Shown here: positions 25,374 through 33,727 of the stretch, piece after piece
How the letters are laid out: each line of letters opens with the position of its first letter
Numbering within the stretch: the stretch's first letter is position 1
NCBI RefSeq assembly: GCF_016793825.1
Contig: NZ_JAEULM010000033.1
Span: 62,001 to 126,000 of the forward strand
Direction of reading: 5' to 3'
DNA from: Sphingopyxis sp.
GTDB lineage: Bacteria > Pseudomonadota > Alphaproteobacteria > Sphingomonadales > Sphingomonadaceae
Length of the DNA stretch: 64,000 nt
The notes under the pieces: generated by a model
Seen by the model: the letters and a program-made list of their open reading frames with translations, nothing else
Database searches by the model: none
Told to the model about the DNA's origin: nothing
Translations under genes and position numbers: made by a program

Positions 25374-27203
25374 TCACGCCTTGTAGAGCGCGGCGATCTT
25401 GTCCTCGTAAACCTGCTTCAGAATGTGCCGGCGGATCTTCATCGACGGCGTCATCTGTTCGTTCTCGATGGTGAAGGGTTCGTCGGCGAAGTCGAACTTG
25501 CGTACCTTTTCGATGACGGACAATTGTTCGTTGACGCGGTCGATCGCCGCGCGCACCGCGGCGCGGAACTTGTCGTGCTCACGCAGAAGTTTCAGGTCCT
25601 TGGGCAGACCCTCCGCCTCGGCCCACTCAACGACCCACTCCGGATCGGGGACGATCAGGCCGACGATGTGCGGGCGCTTGTCGCCATAGACCATCGCCTG
25701 CAAAATCTCGGGCTGGAGCGTCAGCATGCCTTCAACTCGCTGCGGCGAGACATTGTCGCCCTTGTCGTTGACGATGAGATCCTTCTTGCGGTCGGTGATG
25801 ACGATGCGGCCCTTGTCGTCGATATGGCCGATGTCGCCGGTGTGGAGCCACGGCCCCTTGTCGGGTTCGGCCGGATCGGGGACCAACACCCGCGCGGTCT
25901 CGGGCTTGTTGCGCCAATAGCCCTTCATCACCAGTTCGCCGCGGACAAGGATTTCGCCATCGTCGGCAATCTTCACCTCGGTGTTCATCAGCGGCGGCCC
26001 GACGGTATCCATCTTGAGTCCCACCGACGGCCGATTGCAACTGATCACCGGCCCCGCTTCGGTCTGACCATAGCCCTGAAGCAATGTCAGCCCGATCGAA
26101 TGGAAAAACACGCCGATCTCCGGATTGAGCGGCGCCCCACCTGATACCAGCGCCTTCATCCGACCGCCGAAACGCGCCGAAATCTTGGGACGGAACAGCT
26201 TGTTGAGCAGCAGGTCGACCGGCCGGTCGAACACGCCCATGCGACGCTCATAATCCTTCTCGCCGACACGCAGCGCCTGCCCGAGCATCCAGTTTGCGAG
26301 CTTGCCCTGCTTCTCGACCGACTTGATCATCCGGGCCCGGATCACCTCGAACAGGCGGGGGACGACGACCATGATCGTCGGCCGGGTTTCCTCGATGTTC
26401 GAGACGAGCTTTTCCAGCCCCTCGCTGTAATAGATCTGGGCGCCGACCATGATGGGCAGGAACTGCCCCCCCGAATGTTCGTAGGCGTGGCTGAGTGGAA
26501 GAAAGGAGAGGAAAACCTCCTCGTCGCCGATCCCGAAATCATTGACCAGCACCTCTGCCGCCCCCGCCGCATTGTGCAGGATGGCGCCGTGATGCTGCAT
26601 CACGCCGCGCGGCGCGCCGCCGGTGCCGCTGGTGTAGATGAGGCAGGCGGTATCGTCCCGCGTCATCGCCAGCCCGCGCGCCCTTGCCTCTTCCAGATGA
26701 GCCTCGCCGCCTGTGACGAGCGGGTCCCAGTCTTGGACCTGAACATCGCCCTGCTGCCCGACGCGCATCGATTCCATGCTGATCACCAGCTTGGCGTTCG
26801 ATCGCATCACCGCGGGCATCACGCCGCGCGCAAGTTTTGCGGTCGACACGATCACCGCGCTCGCGCCGCTGTTGTCGAGAATATGCTGGTGATCGCGTTC
26901 CGTATTGGTCGTATAAGTCGGGACGGTGATGCAACCGGCCGCCATGATCGCCAGATCGGCGATGCAGAATTCCGGCCGATTCTCGCTGACCAGCACCACC
27001 CGGTCGCCTTCCTTCAGGCCAAGCTCGCGAAGATTATGCGCGAGCGCCGCGACCTGGTTCGCGACCTGCCGCCAGCTCAACGGTTGCCAGGCGCGGTCGG
27101 CCTTGCGCCACAGGAACGGGTCTTCGCCGCCGCGCGCCGCGCGGTCGAAGAACATCGCGACCAGACTTGGGAAGTGGTCGAGATGGGGGTTTTCGAGCTT
27201 CAT
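25374..27203 (-). CDS. fadD: Long-chain fatty-acid-CoA ligase (AMP-forming)
   Basis: 609 residues of the acyl-adenylate family. The P-loop 'TACLIYTSGTGGAPRGVM', 'GYGQTEAGPVISCN', 'GDIGHIDDKGRIVITDRKKDLIVNDKGDNVSPQRVE' and 'MTPSMKIRRHILKQVYED' mark the FAA1/FadD15-like subgroup. It activates fatty acids with ATP and CoA at the membrane face. The ATG at 27203 follows GGAGAGAGG. It lies 41 bp downstream of ggt on the same strand. Confidence 0.93.
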   Translation of the reverse strand: MKLENPHLDHFPSLVAMFFDRAARGGEDPFLWRKADRAWQPLSWRQVANQVAALAHNLRELGLKEGDRVVLVSENRPEFCIADLAIMAAGCITVPTYTTNTERDHQHILDNSGASAVIVSTAKLARGVMPAVMRSNAKLVISMESMRVGQQGDVQVQDWDPLVTGGEAHLEEARARGLAMTRDDTACLIYTSGTGGAPRGVMQHHGAILHNAAGAAEVLVNDFGIGDEEVFLSFLPLSHAYEHSGGQFLPIMVGAQIYYSEGLEKLVSNIEETRPTIMVVVPRLFEVIRARMIKSVEKQGKLANWMLGQALRVGEKDYERRMGVFDRPVDLLLNKLFRPKISARFGGRMKALVSGGAPLNPEIGVFFHSIGLTLLQGYGQTEAGPVISCNRPSVGLKMDTVGPPLMNTEVKIADDGEILVRGELVMKGYWRNKPETARVLVPDPAEPDKGPWLHTGDIGHIDDKGRIVITDRKKDLIVNDKGDNVSPQRVEGMLTLQPEILQAMVYGDKRPHIVGLIVPDPEWVVEWAEAEGLPKDLKLLREHDKFRAAVRAAIDRVNEQLSVIEKVRKFDFADEPFTIENEQMTPSMKIRRHILKQVYEDKIAALYKA

Positions 27204-27244
27204 GCCTCTCTCCAAGGGAGTGTCGTTATCTTTTCTTTTTGGTA

Positions 27245-28936
27245 TCAATTTTGCGCCGGCGCCCCATCGACCGACGACGTACCGGGACCGCGCGGATCGG
27301 CGGCGCCCTGCCAGCCGTCGCCGAAGCGCTGGACGGCGTTCAGTTTCGAGCCGAGATCGGTCGCCGTAAAGCTGTAGCCAAAGGGTTTCATCTTCGCGGC
27401 AATCTCCTGCCCCGCCGCGTTATTCTCGATCAACACGCCCTGCTGGCCGAAAAAGAGATTGGGCAGTTCCATCGCCGATTTGGCATCGAGCCCCCAGTCG
27501 AGCACGCCGATCAACGTCTTGGTGACGTGCATGATGATCCGTTTTCCGCCCGCCGAGCCAACCGCCAGCACCACCTTGCCGTCGGGGCCATAGACGATCG
27601 TCGGAGACATCGACGAAAGCGGGCGCTTGCCTGCTTCCACTCTGTTCTGCGTCGGCACGCCATCCTTTGTCGGCGCGAGATCGAAGTCGGTTAGTTCGTT
27701 GTTGAGGAAATAGCCGTTCGCCATGAGCTGGCTGCCGAAGATGCTTTCGACTGTCGAGGTCATCGACATGACGTCGCCCGCCTGATCGACGACGACGAAA
27801 TGGGTCGTCCCCTGTTCCTTGACCGGCGGCGCTTCATCCCGCGGCCTGGCGCCCGGCGGAGTGCCCGGCGCGTAGCGGCCGGCGGCGCCAAAGGGCGAGA
27901 TGAGCTGGCGGCGTTCGGCAAGGTAGCTCTTGTCGAGCAGGCCTTTTACCGGGACGTCGACGAAGTCGGCATCGCCAAGATAGGCCGAACGGTCGGCATA
28001 GGCGAGCTGCATCGCCTCGGCGATCAGGTGCCAGCTCATCGGATTGTCCTTGCCCATCGCCTTCATGTCATAGGCTTCGAGCATGCCGAGAATACCAAAC
28101 ACGGTGGTCGCGCCCGATGACGGGGGACCCATGCCGCACAGCTTGTAGACGCGGTAGGTGGTACAGACCGCGGGCCGTTCCTTCGCCTTGTACGCGGCAA
28201 GGTCCTTGAGCGTCAGCTGGGTCGCGTTGCGCGGAGCCCTGGTCACGGCGTCGCTGATCGCCCTGGCGTTGGCGCCGGAATAAAAGGCATCAGGACCGCG
28301 CGCGGCGATGTCGCGCAGGATCGCGGCATAGGCCGGGTTCCTGATCGTGGTGCCGACCGGCGCGGGCTTGCCGTTCACGTAATAGATGGCCCGCGCGTCG
28401 GGAAAATCCTTCCACACCGGCTCGAACTGGACGAGCCACTGGTTGAGCGCGGGCGTGACCTGATAGCCCTGCTCAGCCAGCTTGATCGCGGGCTGGAACA
28501 GCGCCTTCCATTCCAGCTTGCCCCATTTGCGGTGCGCCATCTCCATCAGGCGGACGTTGCCGGGAACGCCGACCGAAAGGCCGCCCGGAATCACGTCCAT
28601 ATAGCCGCGCGGTTTGCCGTCGGGCCCCAGAAAGCGTTCCGGTTTCGCCGCCGCAGGCGCCGTTTCGCGCCCGTCGATCGTCGCGATGCTACCGTCCTTG
28701 GCGTCGTGATAGACCATGAATCCGCCGCCGCCGATCCCACTCGACTGTGGTTCGACGAGCGTCAGCACGGCGACCATCGCGACGGCGGCATCGGCGGCCG
28801 TGCCGCCGTCGTGCAGGATCTGGCGCCCCGCTTCGGTCGCACGCGGATCGGCGGAAGAGGTGACGCCCTGTGCCGAGGCGAGCGATGGGAGGGCAAGGAC
28901 GAAAAGGCTAAGCGCTGCAAGGAGTCGTTTGTTCAT
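27245..28936 (-). CDS. ggt: Gamma-glutamyltransferase precursor
   Basis: 563 residues with a signal peptide (ending ASAQ at about 23). The protein is made as a proenzyme that cleaves itself before the nucleophile Thr377 in 'KEQGTTHFVVVDQAG' to give large and small subunits. 'GMGPPSSGATT' and 'GIGGGGFMVY' are typical; the late 'AVGSAGGKRIIMHVTKTLI' replaces the usual GSPGG. It acts in the periplasm on glutathione and gamma-glutamyl compounds. It sits 38 bp after pyrD. Confidence 0.95.
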   Translation of the reverse strand: MNKRLLAALSLFVLALPSLASAQGVTSSADPRATEAGRQILHDGGTAADAAVAMVAVLTLVEPQSSGIGGGGFMVYHDAKDGSIATIDGRETAPAAAKPERFLGPDGKPRGYMDVIPGGLSVGVPGNVRLMEMAHRKWGKLEWKALFQPAIKLAEQGYQVTPALNQWLVQFEPVWKDFPDARAIYYVNGKPAPVGTTIRNPAYAAILRDIAARGPDAFYSGANARAISDAVTRAPRNATQLTLKDLAAYKAKERPAVCTTYRVYKLCGMGPPSSGATTVFGILGMLEAYDMKAMGKDNPMSWHLIAEAMQLAYADRSAYLGDADFVDVPVKGLLDKSYLAERRQLISPFGAAGRYAPGTPPGARPRDEAPPVKEQGTTHFVVVDQAGDVMSMTSTVESIFGSQLMANGYFLNNELTDFDLAPTKDGVPTQNRVEAGKRPLSSMSPTIVYGPDGKVVLAVGSAGGKRIIMHVTKTLIGVLDWGLDAKSAMELPNLFFGQQGVLIENNAAGQEIAAKMKPFGYSFTATDLGSKLNAVQRFGDGWQGAADPRGPGTSSVDGAPAQN

Positions 28937-28974
28937 GGGCGCGACATTGGCGCGGGGCTCGATACAGCGCAACC

Positions 28975-30051
28975 CTAACCCGATCCTCCCGTCCCGACGG
29001 CATCGCCAACCCGCGCAAAGCCGTCGCGAATCGCAAGCCTTTCCAGCCCGGATGCAATGCGCGCCGCAAGACCGGGACCTTCGTAAACCATCGCCGAATA
29101 GATCTGGACCAGCCCCGCACCGGCCCGAATGCGGCCCCACGCCTGTTCGGGCGACGCGATCCCGCCGGCGGCGACCAGCGGCAGCCTGCCTCCGCTGGCG
29201 GCACGGAAGTCCTTGACGCGCTGGAGCGCAAGATCGGCAAGTGGCGCCCCCGACAGACCGCCGGCTTCTGCGGCGTGGCGCGAAGTCAGCGCCGGGCGGA
29301 CGATCGTGGTGTTCGACACGATCACCGCGGCAAGCCCCTTGTCGAGCGCGACCCCGACGATGTCGTCGATGTCGGCCGGCTCAAGATCGGGCGCGACCTT
29401 CAGGAAAACGGGCTTGGGCGAATCTACCGGCTGCGCCGCAGCGACCCCGTCGAGCAATGCCTCAAGCGCGCCCTTGTCCTGTAGCGCGCGCAGGCCCGGC
29501 GTGTTTGGCGAACTGATATTGACCGTCAGATAATCGGCGAGCGGCGCCATCGCCTCGGTGCCCTTCGCATAATCGGCGATGCGGTCGGCGCTGTCCTTGT
29601 TCGCGCCGATGTTGATCCCCAGCGGCACCGGCAGGCCATATCGACGCAGGCACGCGATGCGATCGGCCGCCTTCGCCTGACCGCCATTGTTGAACCCCAT
29701 GCGATTGATCACCGCACGATCCTCGACGAGGCGGAACAGGCGCGGGCGCGGATTGCCATCCTGCGGCAGTGGGGTGAGCGTACCGACCTCGACGAAGCCG
29801 AAACCGAAATGCGGCATCGCGTGCGCAACGCGCGCATCCTTGTCGAAGCCCGGCGCCAGGCCGACGGGGTTCGGGAAATGCAGCCCTGCGAATTCCGTCG
29901 CCAGCGCCGGGCTGGTCAGCGCGCGGCGCGCGCGCGGCAACGGCTGGAGCGCGTTCAGCGTGAGATTGTGGGCCGCCTCTCCATCGGTGACCTGAACGAT
30001 CGGACGGACGAGCGCATAGGCAGCGTCGGTGGCAGAGGCGAAGAGCGACAT
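28975..30051 (-). CDS. pyrD: Dihydroorotate dehydrogenase (quinone), class 2
   Basis: 358 residues, FMN TIM barrel with an N-terminal membrane-association helix ('LFASATDAAYALVRPIVQ'). 'GLAPGFDKDARV', 'FVEVGTLTPLPQDGNPRPRLFRL', 'MGFNNGG' and the catalytic Ser in 'VNISSPNTPGLR' mark class 2 enzymes, which pass electrons to ubiquinone. This is the fourth step of pyrimidine synthesis. The ATG at 30051 gives the normal N-terminus. It diverges from the DUF885 gene. Confidence 0.97.
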   Translation of the reverse strand: MSLFASATDAAYALVRPIVQVTDGEAAHNLTLNALQPLPRARRALTSPALATEFAGLHFPNPVGLAPGFDKDARVAHAMPHFGFGFVEVGTLTPLPQDGNPRPRLFRLVEDRAVINRMGFNNGGQAKAADRIACLRRYGLPVPLGINIGANKDSADRIADYAKGTEAMAPLADYLTVNISSPNTPGLRALQDKGALEALLDGVAAAQPVDSPKPVFLKVAPDLEPADIDDIVGVALDKGLAAVIVSNTTIVRPALTSRHAAEAGGLSGAPLADLALQRVKDFRAASGGRLPLVAAGGIASPEQAWGRIRAGAGLVQIYSAMVYEGPGLAARIASGLERLAIRDGFARVGDAVGTGGSG

Positions 30052-30119
30052 GGCCCGCCATTGCGCGCGCGGGAACGCTATGGCAAGCCCGTCACTATTG
30101 GAAAAACAGGGAGAAAATC

Positions 30120-31943
30120 GTGTTGCAGCTTCGCCTGGCCGTCCGTCTGTCCACCGCATTGTTCGTCGTCGGATCGACCGCCTGCACCCCGGTGGCCGTG
30201 AAAGAGGCCCCGGCGACGGCCTCGTCGCCCGCTCCGGCCGCGGCGCCTGCGGGCGCGACGCTTGCGCAATTCTTCGACAATTACGATGCCGCCCAGCTAT
30301 CGCTGAGTCCGCAGGGCAAGGCCTATCGCGGAATTCGCGACGCCGACTACGCGCGCTGGAACGACGTCAGCGACGAGGCTGAAGTGGCGAGCCACAAGCT
30401 TCAGCAGGCCAGCGCCGCCGCGATGCGCGGCAGCTTCGATCCAAAAACGCTGAACGAAGACGAAGCGCTGTCGTTCGAACTGTTCAATTCGAAGGCCGAG
30501 CGCGCCGACCGGCTGTTCGCGTACCGCGACCATGAATATATCTTCGACCAGATGAATGGCGCTCAGAGCCAGCTTCCCGCCTTCCTGATCAATATTCATC
30601 GCGTCGCGAACGCCGCCGAAGCACAGGCGTATATCGAGCGGATCCGCGGTCTTGGACCCCTGCTCGACACCTTGTCGGCGCAGTCGGCTGAGCGCGCCGC
30701 GAAAGGCTATGCGCCGCCGAAGTGGGTCTATGCCTATGTGATTTCGGATATCGACAATCTGATGAAGCCCGACAACGCGGTGATCGAGGACATCACCGCA
30801 AAGGTCGGGAAACTGGATATCGACGCCGCGGAAAAGGTGCGTCTTGTGGCGGCGGCGAAAGCGGCCTGGGTCGAAAGCGCTGGCCCGGCCTATGCGCGGT
30901 TGCAGACCGAAATGAAGCGCCAGCAGGCGAGCGCGCCAATGGTCGATGGCGTATGGCGGATGCCCGAAGGCAAGGCCTATTACGAAGCCTTGCTGTCGAA
31001 CTACACCACCACCGATATGACCGCGGCCCAAATCCACGACCTCGGCCTCGCCGAAGTCGCGCGCATTCATGGCGAGATGAAGACGATCATGAAGAAGGTT
31101 GGCTTCAAGGGCACGCTGCCGCAATTCTTCGAGCATCTGCGGACAAGCCCGCAATATTATTACGACACGCGCGAGGCGTATCTGGCCGACGTCGCGGCCA
31201 AGGTGAAAGCGATGGAAGCGCGGCTTCCCGCCTTCTTCAACACGCTGCCCAAAGCCCCGTTGAAGGTGAAGGCGGTGGAGGCGTTTCGGGAAAAGTCGGC
31301 AGGCAAGGCCTTTTATTCCTCTCCCTCGCCCGACGGGTCGCGGCCCGGCACTTATTATGTGAACCTCTATGACCTGCGTGACATGTCGAAGACCGAACTC
31401 GAAGCGCTGGCGTATCACGAGGGCGTACCGGGACATCACCTGCAGCGTGCGGTGCAGACCGAACTCACCGGCCTGCCACCATTCCGGCGCTTCGGCGGCT
31501 TTACCGCCTACACCGAAGGCTGGGGCCTCTATTCGGAGGAGCTTGCAAAGGACATGGGCTTCTACACCGATCCCTATAGCGACTTCGGTCGCCTCGGCAT
31601 GGAATTGTGGCGCGCGTGCCGCCTCGTCGTCGATACCGGCATCCACGACAAGCGATGGAGCCGCGAGCAGGCGATTCAGTATTTGAAAGACAACACCCCC
31701 AATCCGCAGGGCGACATCGAAAAGGCGATCGAACGCTATATCGTCTACCCCGGTCAGGCGACGGCCTATATGATCGGCAAGCTGAAGATCATGGAACTGC
31801 GCGAACGGGCGCAGGCCGCGCTGGGTCCGCGCTTCGATTTCAAGGCGTTCCATGACGTCGTGTTGCAGTCCGGCCCGGTACCGCTCGACGTCCTCGATCG
31901 GCGCGTCAATACGTGGATCGCTCATGAGAAGGATGTCAGATAG
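30120..31943 (+). CDS. DUF885-family lipoprotein, putative zinc peptidase
   Basis: 607 residues, starting with GTG 30120 after AGGGAGAAAA. The signal peptide ends in a lipobox (STAC, Cys21), so the protein is probably periplasmic and lipid-anchored. The DUF885 signature 'ALAYHEGVPGHHLQ' supplies an HExxxxH zinc site starting at His433, with 'FTAYTEGWGLYSEEL' providing the further Glu. 'YIVYPGQATAYMIGKLKI' is also typical. These are thought to be gluzincin-like metallopeptidases; the substrate is unknown. Confidence 0.92.
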   Translation: MLQLRLAVRLSTALFVVGSTACTPVAVKEAPATASSPAPAAAPAGATLAQFFDNYDAAQLSLSPQGKAYRGIRDADYARWNDVSDEAEVASHKLQQASAAAMRGSFDPKTLNEDEALSFELFNSKAERADRLFAYRDHEYIFDQMNGAQSQLPAFLINIHRVANAAEAQAYIERIRGLGPLLDTLSAQSAERAAKGYAPPKWVYAYVISDIDNLMKPDNAVIEDITAKVGKLDIDAAEKVRLVAAAKAAWVESAGPAYARLQTEMKRQQASAPMVDGVWRMPEGKAYYEALLSNYTTTDMTAAQIHDLGLAEVARIHGEMKTIMKKVGFKGTLPQFFEHLRTSPQYYYDTREAYLADVAAKVKAMEARLPAFFNTLPKAPLKVKAVEAFREKSAGKAFYSSPSPDGSRPGTYYVNLYDLRDMSKTELEALAYHEGVPGHHLQRAVQTELTGLPPFRRFGGFTAYTEGWGLYSEELAKDMGFYTDPYSDFGRLGMELWRACRLVVDTGIHDKRWSREQAIQYLKDNTPNPQGDIEKAIERYIVYPGQATAYMIGKLKIMELRERAQAALGPRFDFKAFHDVVLQSGPVPLDVLDRRVNTWIAHEKDVR

Positions 31944-32031
31944 GTAATTGCGGGTTGACGCATCACGACAAATAGAAAATTATAAGAGGATAGAGAAAGG
32001 CGGCAACAAAGCTGCCCAGGGTCGGTCTCGT

Positions 32032-32919
32032 ATGTCGGAACACACCTCTTCGCCATCGGGCGACGACGGCGATACGCCGTTCGAACTGCAATATTTTCCG
32101 CCCGATCCCGATCTGGCGGAAATGGTGTCGAGCTTTTATTTCGTGCGCCTCGATATGCCGCTGTTCGACGAAGTCGAACGCGCCGACCGTCCGCAGTTTC
32201 GCATCATGAGCGTTGCCGAAGGCGAATATGTCTTTCCCGATGGCTATCGTTTCCCCGCGAAGCGCGCCACGATCATCGGGCCGACCAGCGGCAGCGTGCG
32301 CGCGACCGGACGCGGCCCCTTGCGGATCTATGGTTTCGGGATGATGCCCGCGGGCTGGGCGACGCTGATGGGCGAACATGCCGACAAGCTGACCGACCGC
32401 GCGATGGACGCCGCCGACCTGTTCGGCGACTGGATCGAGGAGGTCATCGAAGCGCTGATCCAGGCCGAGAATACCGACGAACGCCGGGTGATCGGTAATA
32501 ATTTCGTCCGCGAAATCCTGAAGAAGAACGAGCCGGCCCCGGTGTGGTTCACGCGCACCGTCGATGATTGGCTGACCCGATCGCCATCGCCGCAGGTCCC
32601 CGAACTCGTCGAGGCGACGGGGATGTCGATCCGATCGGTCGAGCGCATGACGAAACATTATTACGGCCTGTCGCCGCGCATGCTGGCGCGCAAATATCGC
32701 GCGGTACGCGCGGCCTCTTCGCTCGCCCGCGGCGAGACGCTGGAATCGGCGCAGCTCGGCGATGCCTTTTACGACCAGTCGCACCTGATCCGCGAAATGA
32801 AGCGGTTCGCGGGGGCAACCCCCGGCCAGTTGGCCCGGCCCACGCTCTACACCGAGGCGACGACGCGCGGCCGGAAGGAATTGACCGGCAAAGTCAGTCC
32901 GCTGGTGTCGGACACCTGA
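32032..32919 (+). CDS. AraC-family regulator (DUF6597-like N-terminal domain)
   Basis: 295 residues. The N-terminal part ('QYFPPDPDLAEMVSSFYFVRLDMPLFDEVERADRPQFRIMS') resembles the DUF6597 sensor domain. The C-terminal AraC HTH pair runs about 205-285 ('PQVPELVEATGMSIRSVERMTKHYYGLSPRMLARKYRAVRAASSLARGE', 'DAFYDQSHLIREMKRFAGATPGQL'). The ATG at 32032 replaces an earlier one at 31948 that would give a low-complexity extension. Its target is unknown; it follows the DUF885 gene by 88 bp. Confidence 0.88.
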   Translation: MSEHTSSPSGDDGDTPFELQYFPPDPDLAEMVSSFYFVRLDMPLFDEVERADRPQFRIMSVAEGEYVFPDGYRFPAKRATIIGPTSGSVRATGRGPLRIYGFGMMPAGWATLMGEHADKLTDRAMDAADLFGDWIEEVIEALIQAENTDERRVIGNNFVREILKKNEPAPVWFTRTVDDWLTRSPSPQVPELVEATGMSIRSVERMTKHYYGLSPRMLARKYRAVRAASSLARGETLESAQLGDAFYDQSHLIREMKRFAGATPGQLARPTLYTEATTRGRKELTGKVSPLVSDT

Positions 32920-32965
32920 ACCACGACGGGACGAAATAAAATAGCGCCGAATGACGATTTGGCGT

Positions 32966-33094
32966 TTTCGTACAATCGCGAATCACCGGCGACGCATAGT
33001 CAGAACATGCGACCCAGAAGAACTCTTCCTCGCACGAGGACAGAGACCTTCATCTTGGCACCCGTTTGACATGCGTCAGGCGGGTGCTTTTTTT
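32966..33094 (+). ncRNA. Candidate small RNA ending in an intrinsic terminator
   Basis: After the AraC stop comes a non-coding stretch with a TACAAT -10-like hexamer (32970-32975), a small CCTC/GAGG hairpin preceded by the C/U-rich 'ACTCTTCCTC', and the strong terminator at 33058-33094. It may instead be the 3' end of the AraC transcript. No known RNA family is recognised, and the boundaries are guesses. Confidence 0.35.
33058..33094 (+). terminator. Strong intrinsic terminator upstream of the SUF operon
   Basis: GCACCCG pairs with CGGGTGC, with an inner TGAC-ATGC-GTCA stem, followed by seven T (33088-33094). It isolates the SUF promoter from upstream transcription. Confidence 0.9.
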
Positions 33095-33134
33095 GGCCCG
33101 AGAATTTTCTTGGCCGCGCGAAACCGCGCCTTGC

Positions 33135-33182
33135 TTGCGCGCCGCGAACCCTTCGCCTATATAAGTGGAGTAATTTACTCCA
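33135..33182 (+). promoter_or_regulatory. SUF operon promoter with palindromic Rrf2 operator
   Basis: A -10 TATATA (33158-33163) lies 17 bp from a weak -35 TTGCGC (33135-33140). Directly after the -10, TGGAGTAA-T-TTACTCCA (33166-33182) is a perfect 8-bp inverted repeat over the likely start point. An Rrf2-family Fe-S regulator is the first gene, so autorepression when its cluster is loaded (or when iron is sufficient) is likely. Confidence 0.7.
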
Positions 33183-33217
33183 GTTAAGAATCGTTCGCAA
33201 CTGCGACGGAAAAGAAC

Positions 33218-33727
33218 ATGCGCCTGTCCAACCTTGCCGATTATGCCGTGGTGCTGATGAGCGCCGCCGCCCGCCAGTGCGGGTCGGTCGCGCTGAGCGC
33301 CGGCGTGCTCGCCGAGCAGACCGGTATTCCAGGGCCGACGGCGCAAAAGCTGGTAAGCCAGCTCGCCCGCGCCGGACTCCTTGTCGCCTCGCGCGGCAGC
33401 GGCGGCGGCATCCGGCTTGCGCGGCCGGCCGCCGCGATCAATGTCGCCGATATCATCGAGGCGGTCGAAGGCCCGATCGCACTGACATCTTGTGTTTCCG
33501 AAGGACGACACGACTGCTCGCTGGAAGGGAGCTGCAAAGTCCAGCCGCACTGGGGCGTCGTGAACGGCGCCGTGCGCGGCGCGCTGGCCGGGATCAGCCT
33601 GGCAAGTCTGGCCGTGACACCGCGACTGTCAGGTCCGTTTGCGTCGAGCGACGCCGGGACAGCGCTCGACACGATACAAACCATGGGCCTCGCGACGTCG
33701 CTCGAGGCGAACGGGATTCTGCAATGA
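33218..33727 (+). CDS. Rrf2-family Fe-S regulator of the SUF system, with repeat-derived C-terminus
   Basis: 169 residues. The wHTH (1-65: '[18 protein letters not shown]', '[38 protein letters not shown]') and three cysteines C92, C100 and C106 match IscR/RirA-type cluster-binding regulators. The known fold ends near residue 133 ('[11 protein letters not shown]'). Residues about 139-167 are encoded by an inverted repeat (33634-33716) and look unrelated to the family. The stop overlaps the sufB start (ATGA). It probably represses the operon through the palindrome at 33166. Confidence 0.9.
   Translation: MRLSNLADYAVVLMSAAARQCGSVALSAGVLAEQTGIPGPTAQKLVSQLARAGLLVASRGSGGGIRLARPAAAINVADIIEAVEGPIALTSCVSEGRHDCSLEGSCKVQPHWGVVNGAVRGALAGISLASLAVTPRLSGPFASSDAGTALDTIQTMGLATSLEANGILQ
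33634..33716. repeat. REP-like inverted repeat inside the SUF regulator gene
   Basis: The left arm (from TCCGTTTGCGTCGAGCGACG at 33634) and the right arm (ending GAGGCGAACGGGA at 33716) pair at about 20 of 24 positions. The arms share the CCGTT..GTCGAGCGA core with the intergenic element at 12661-12744. The element lies wholly within the 3' end of the Rrf2 coding region, in an open frame. Confidence 0.65.
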
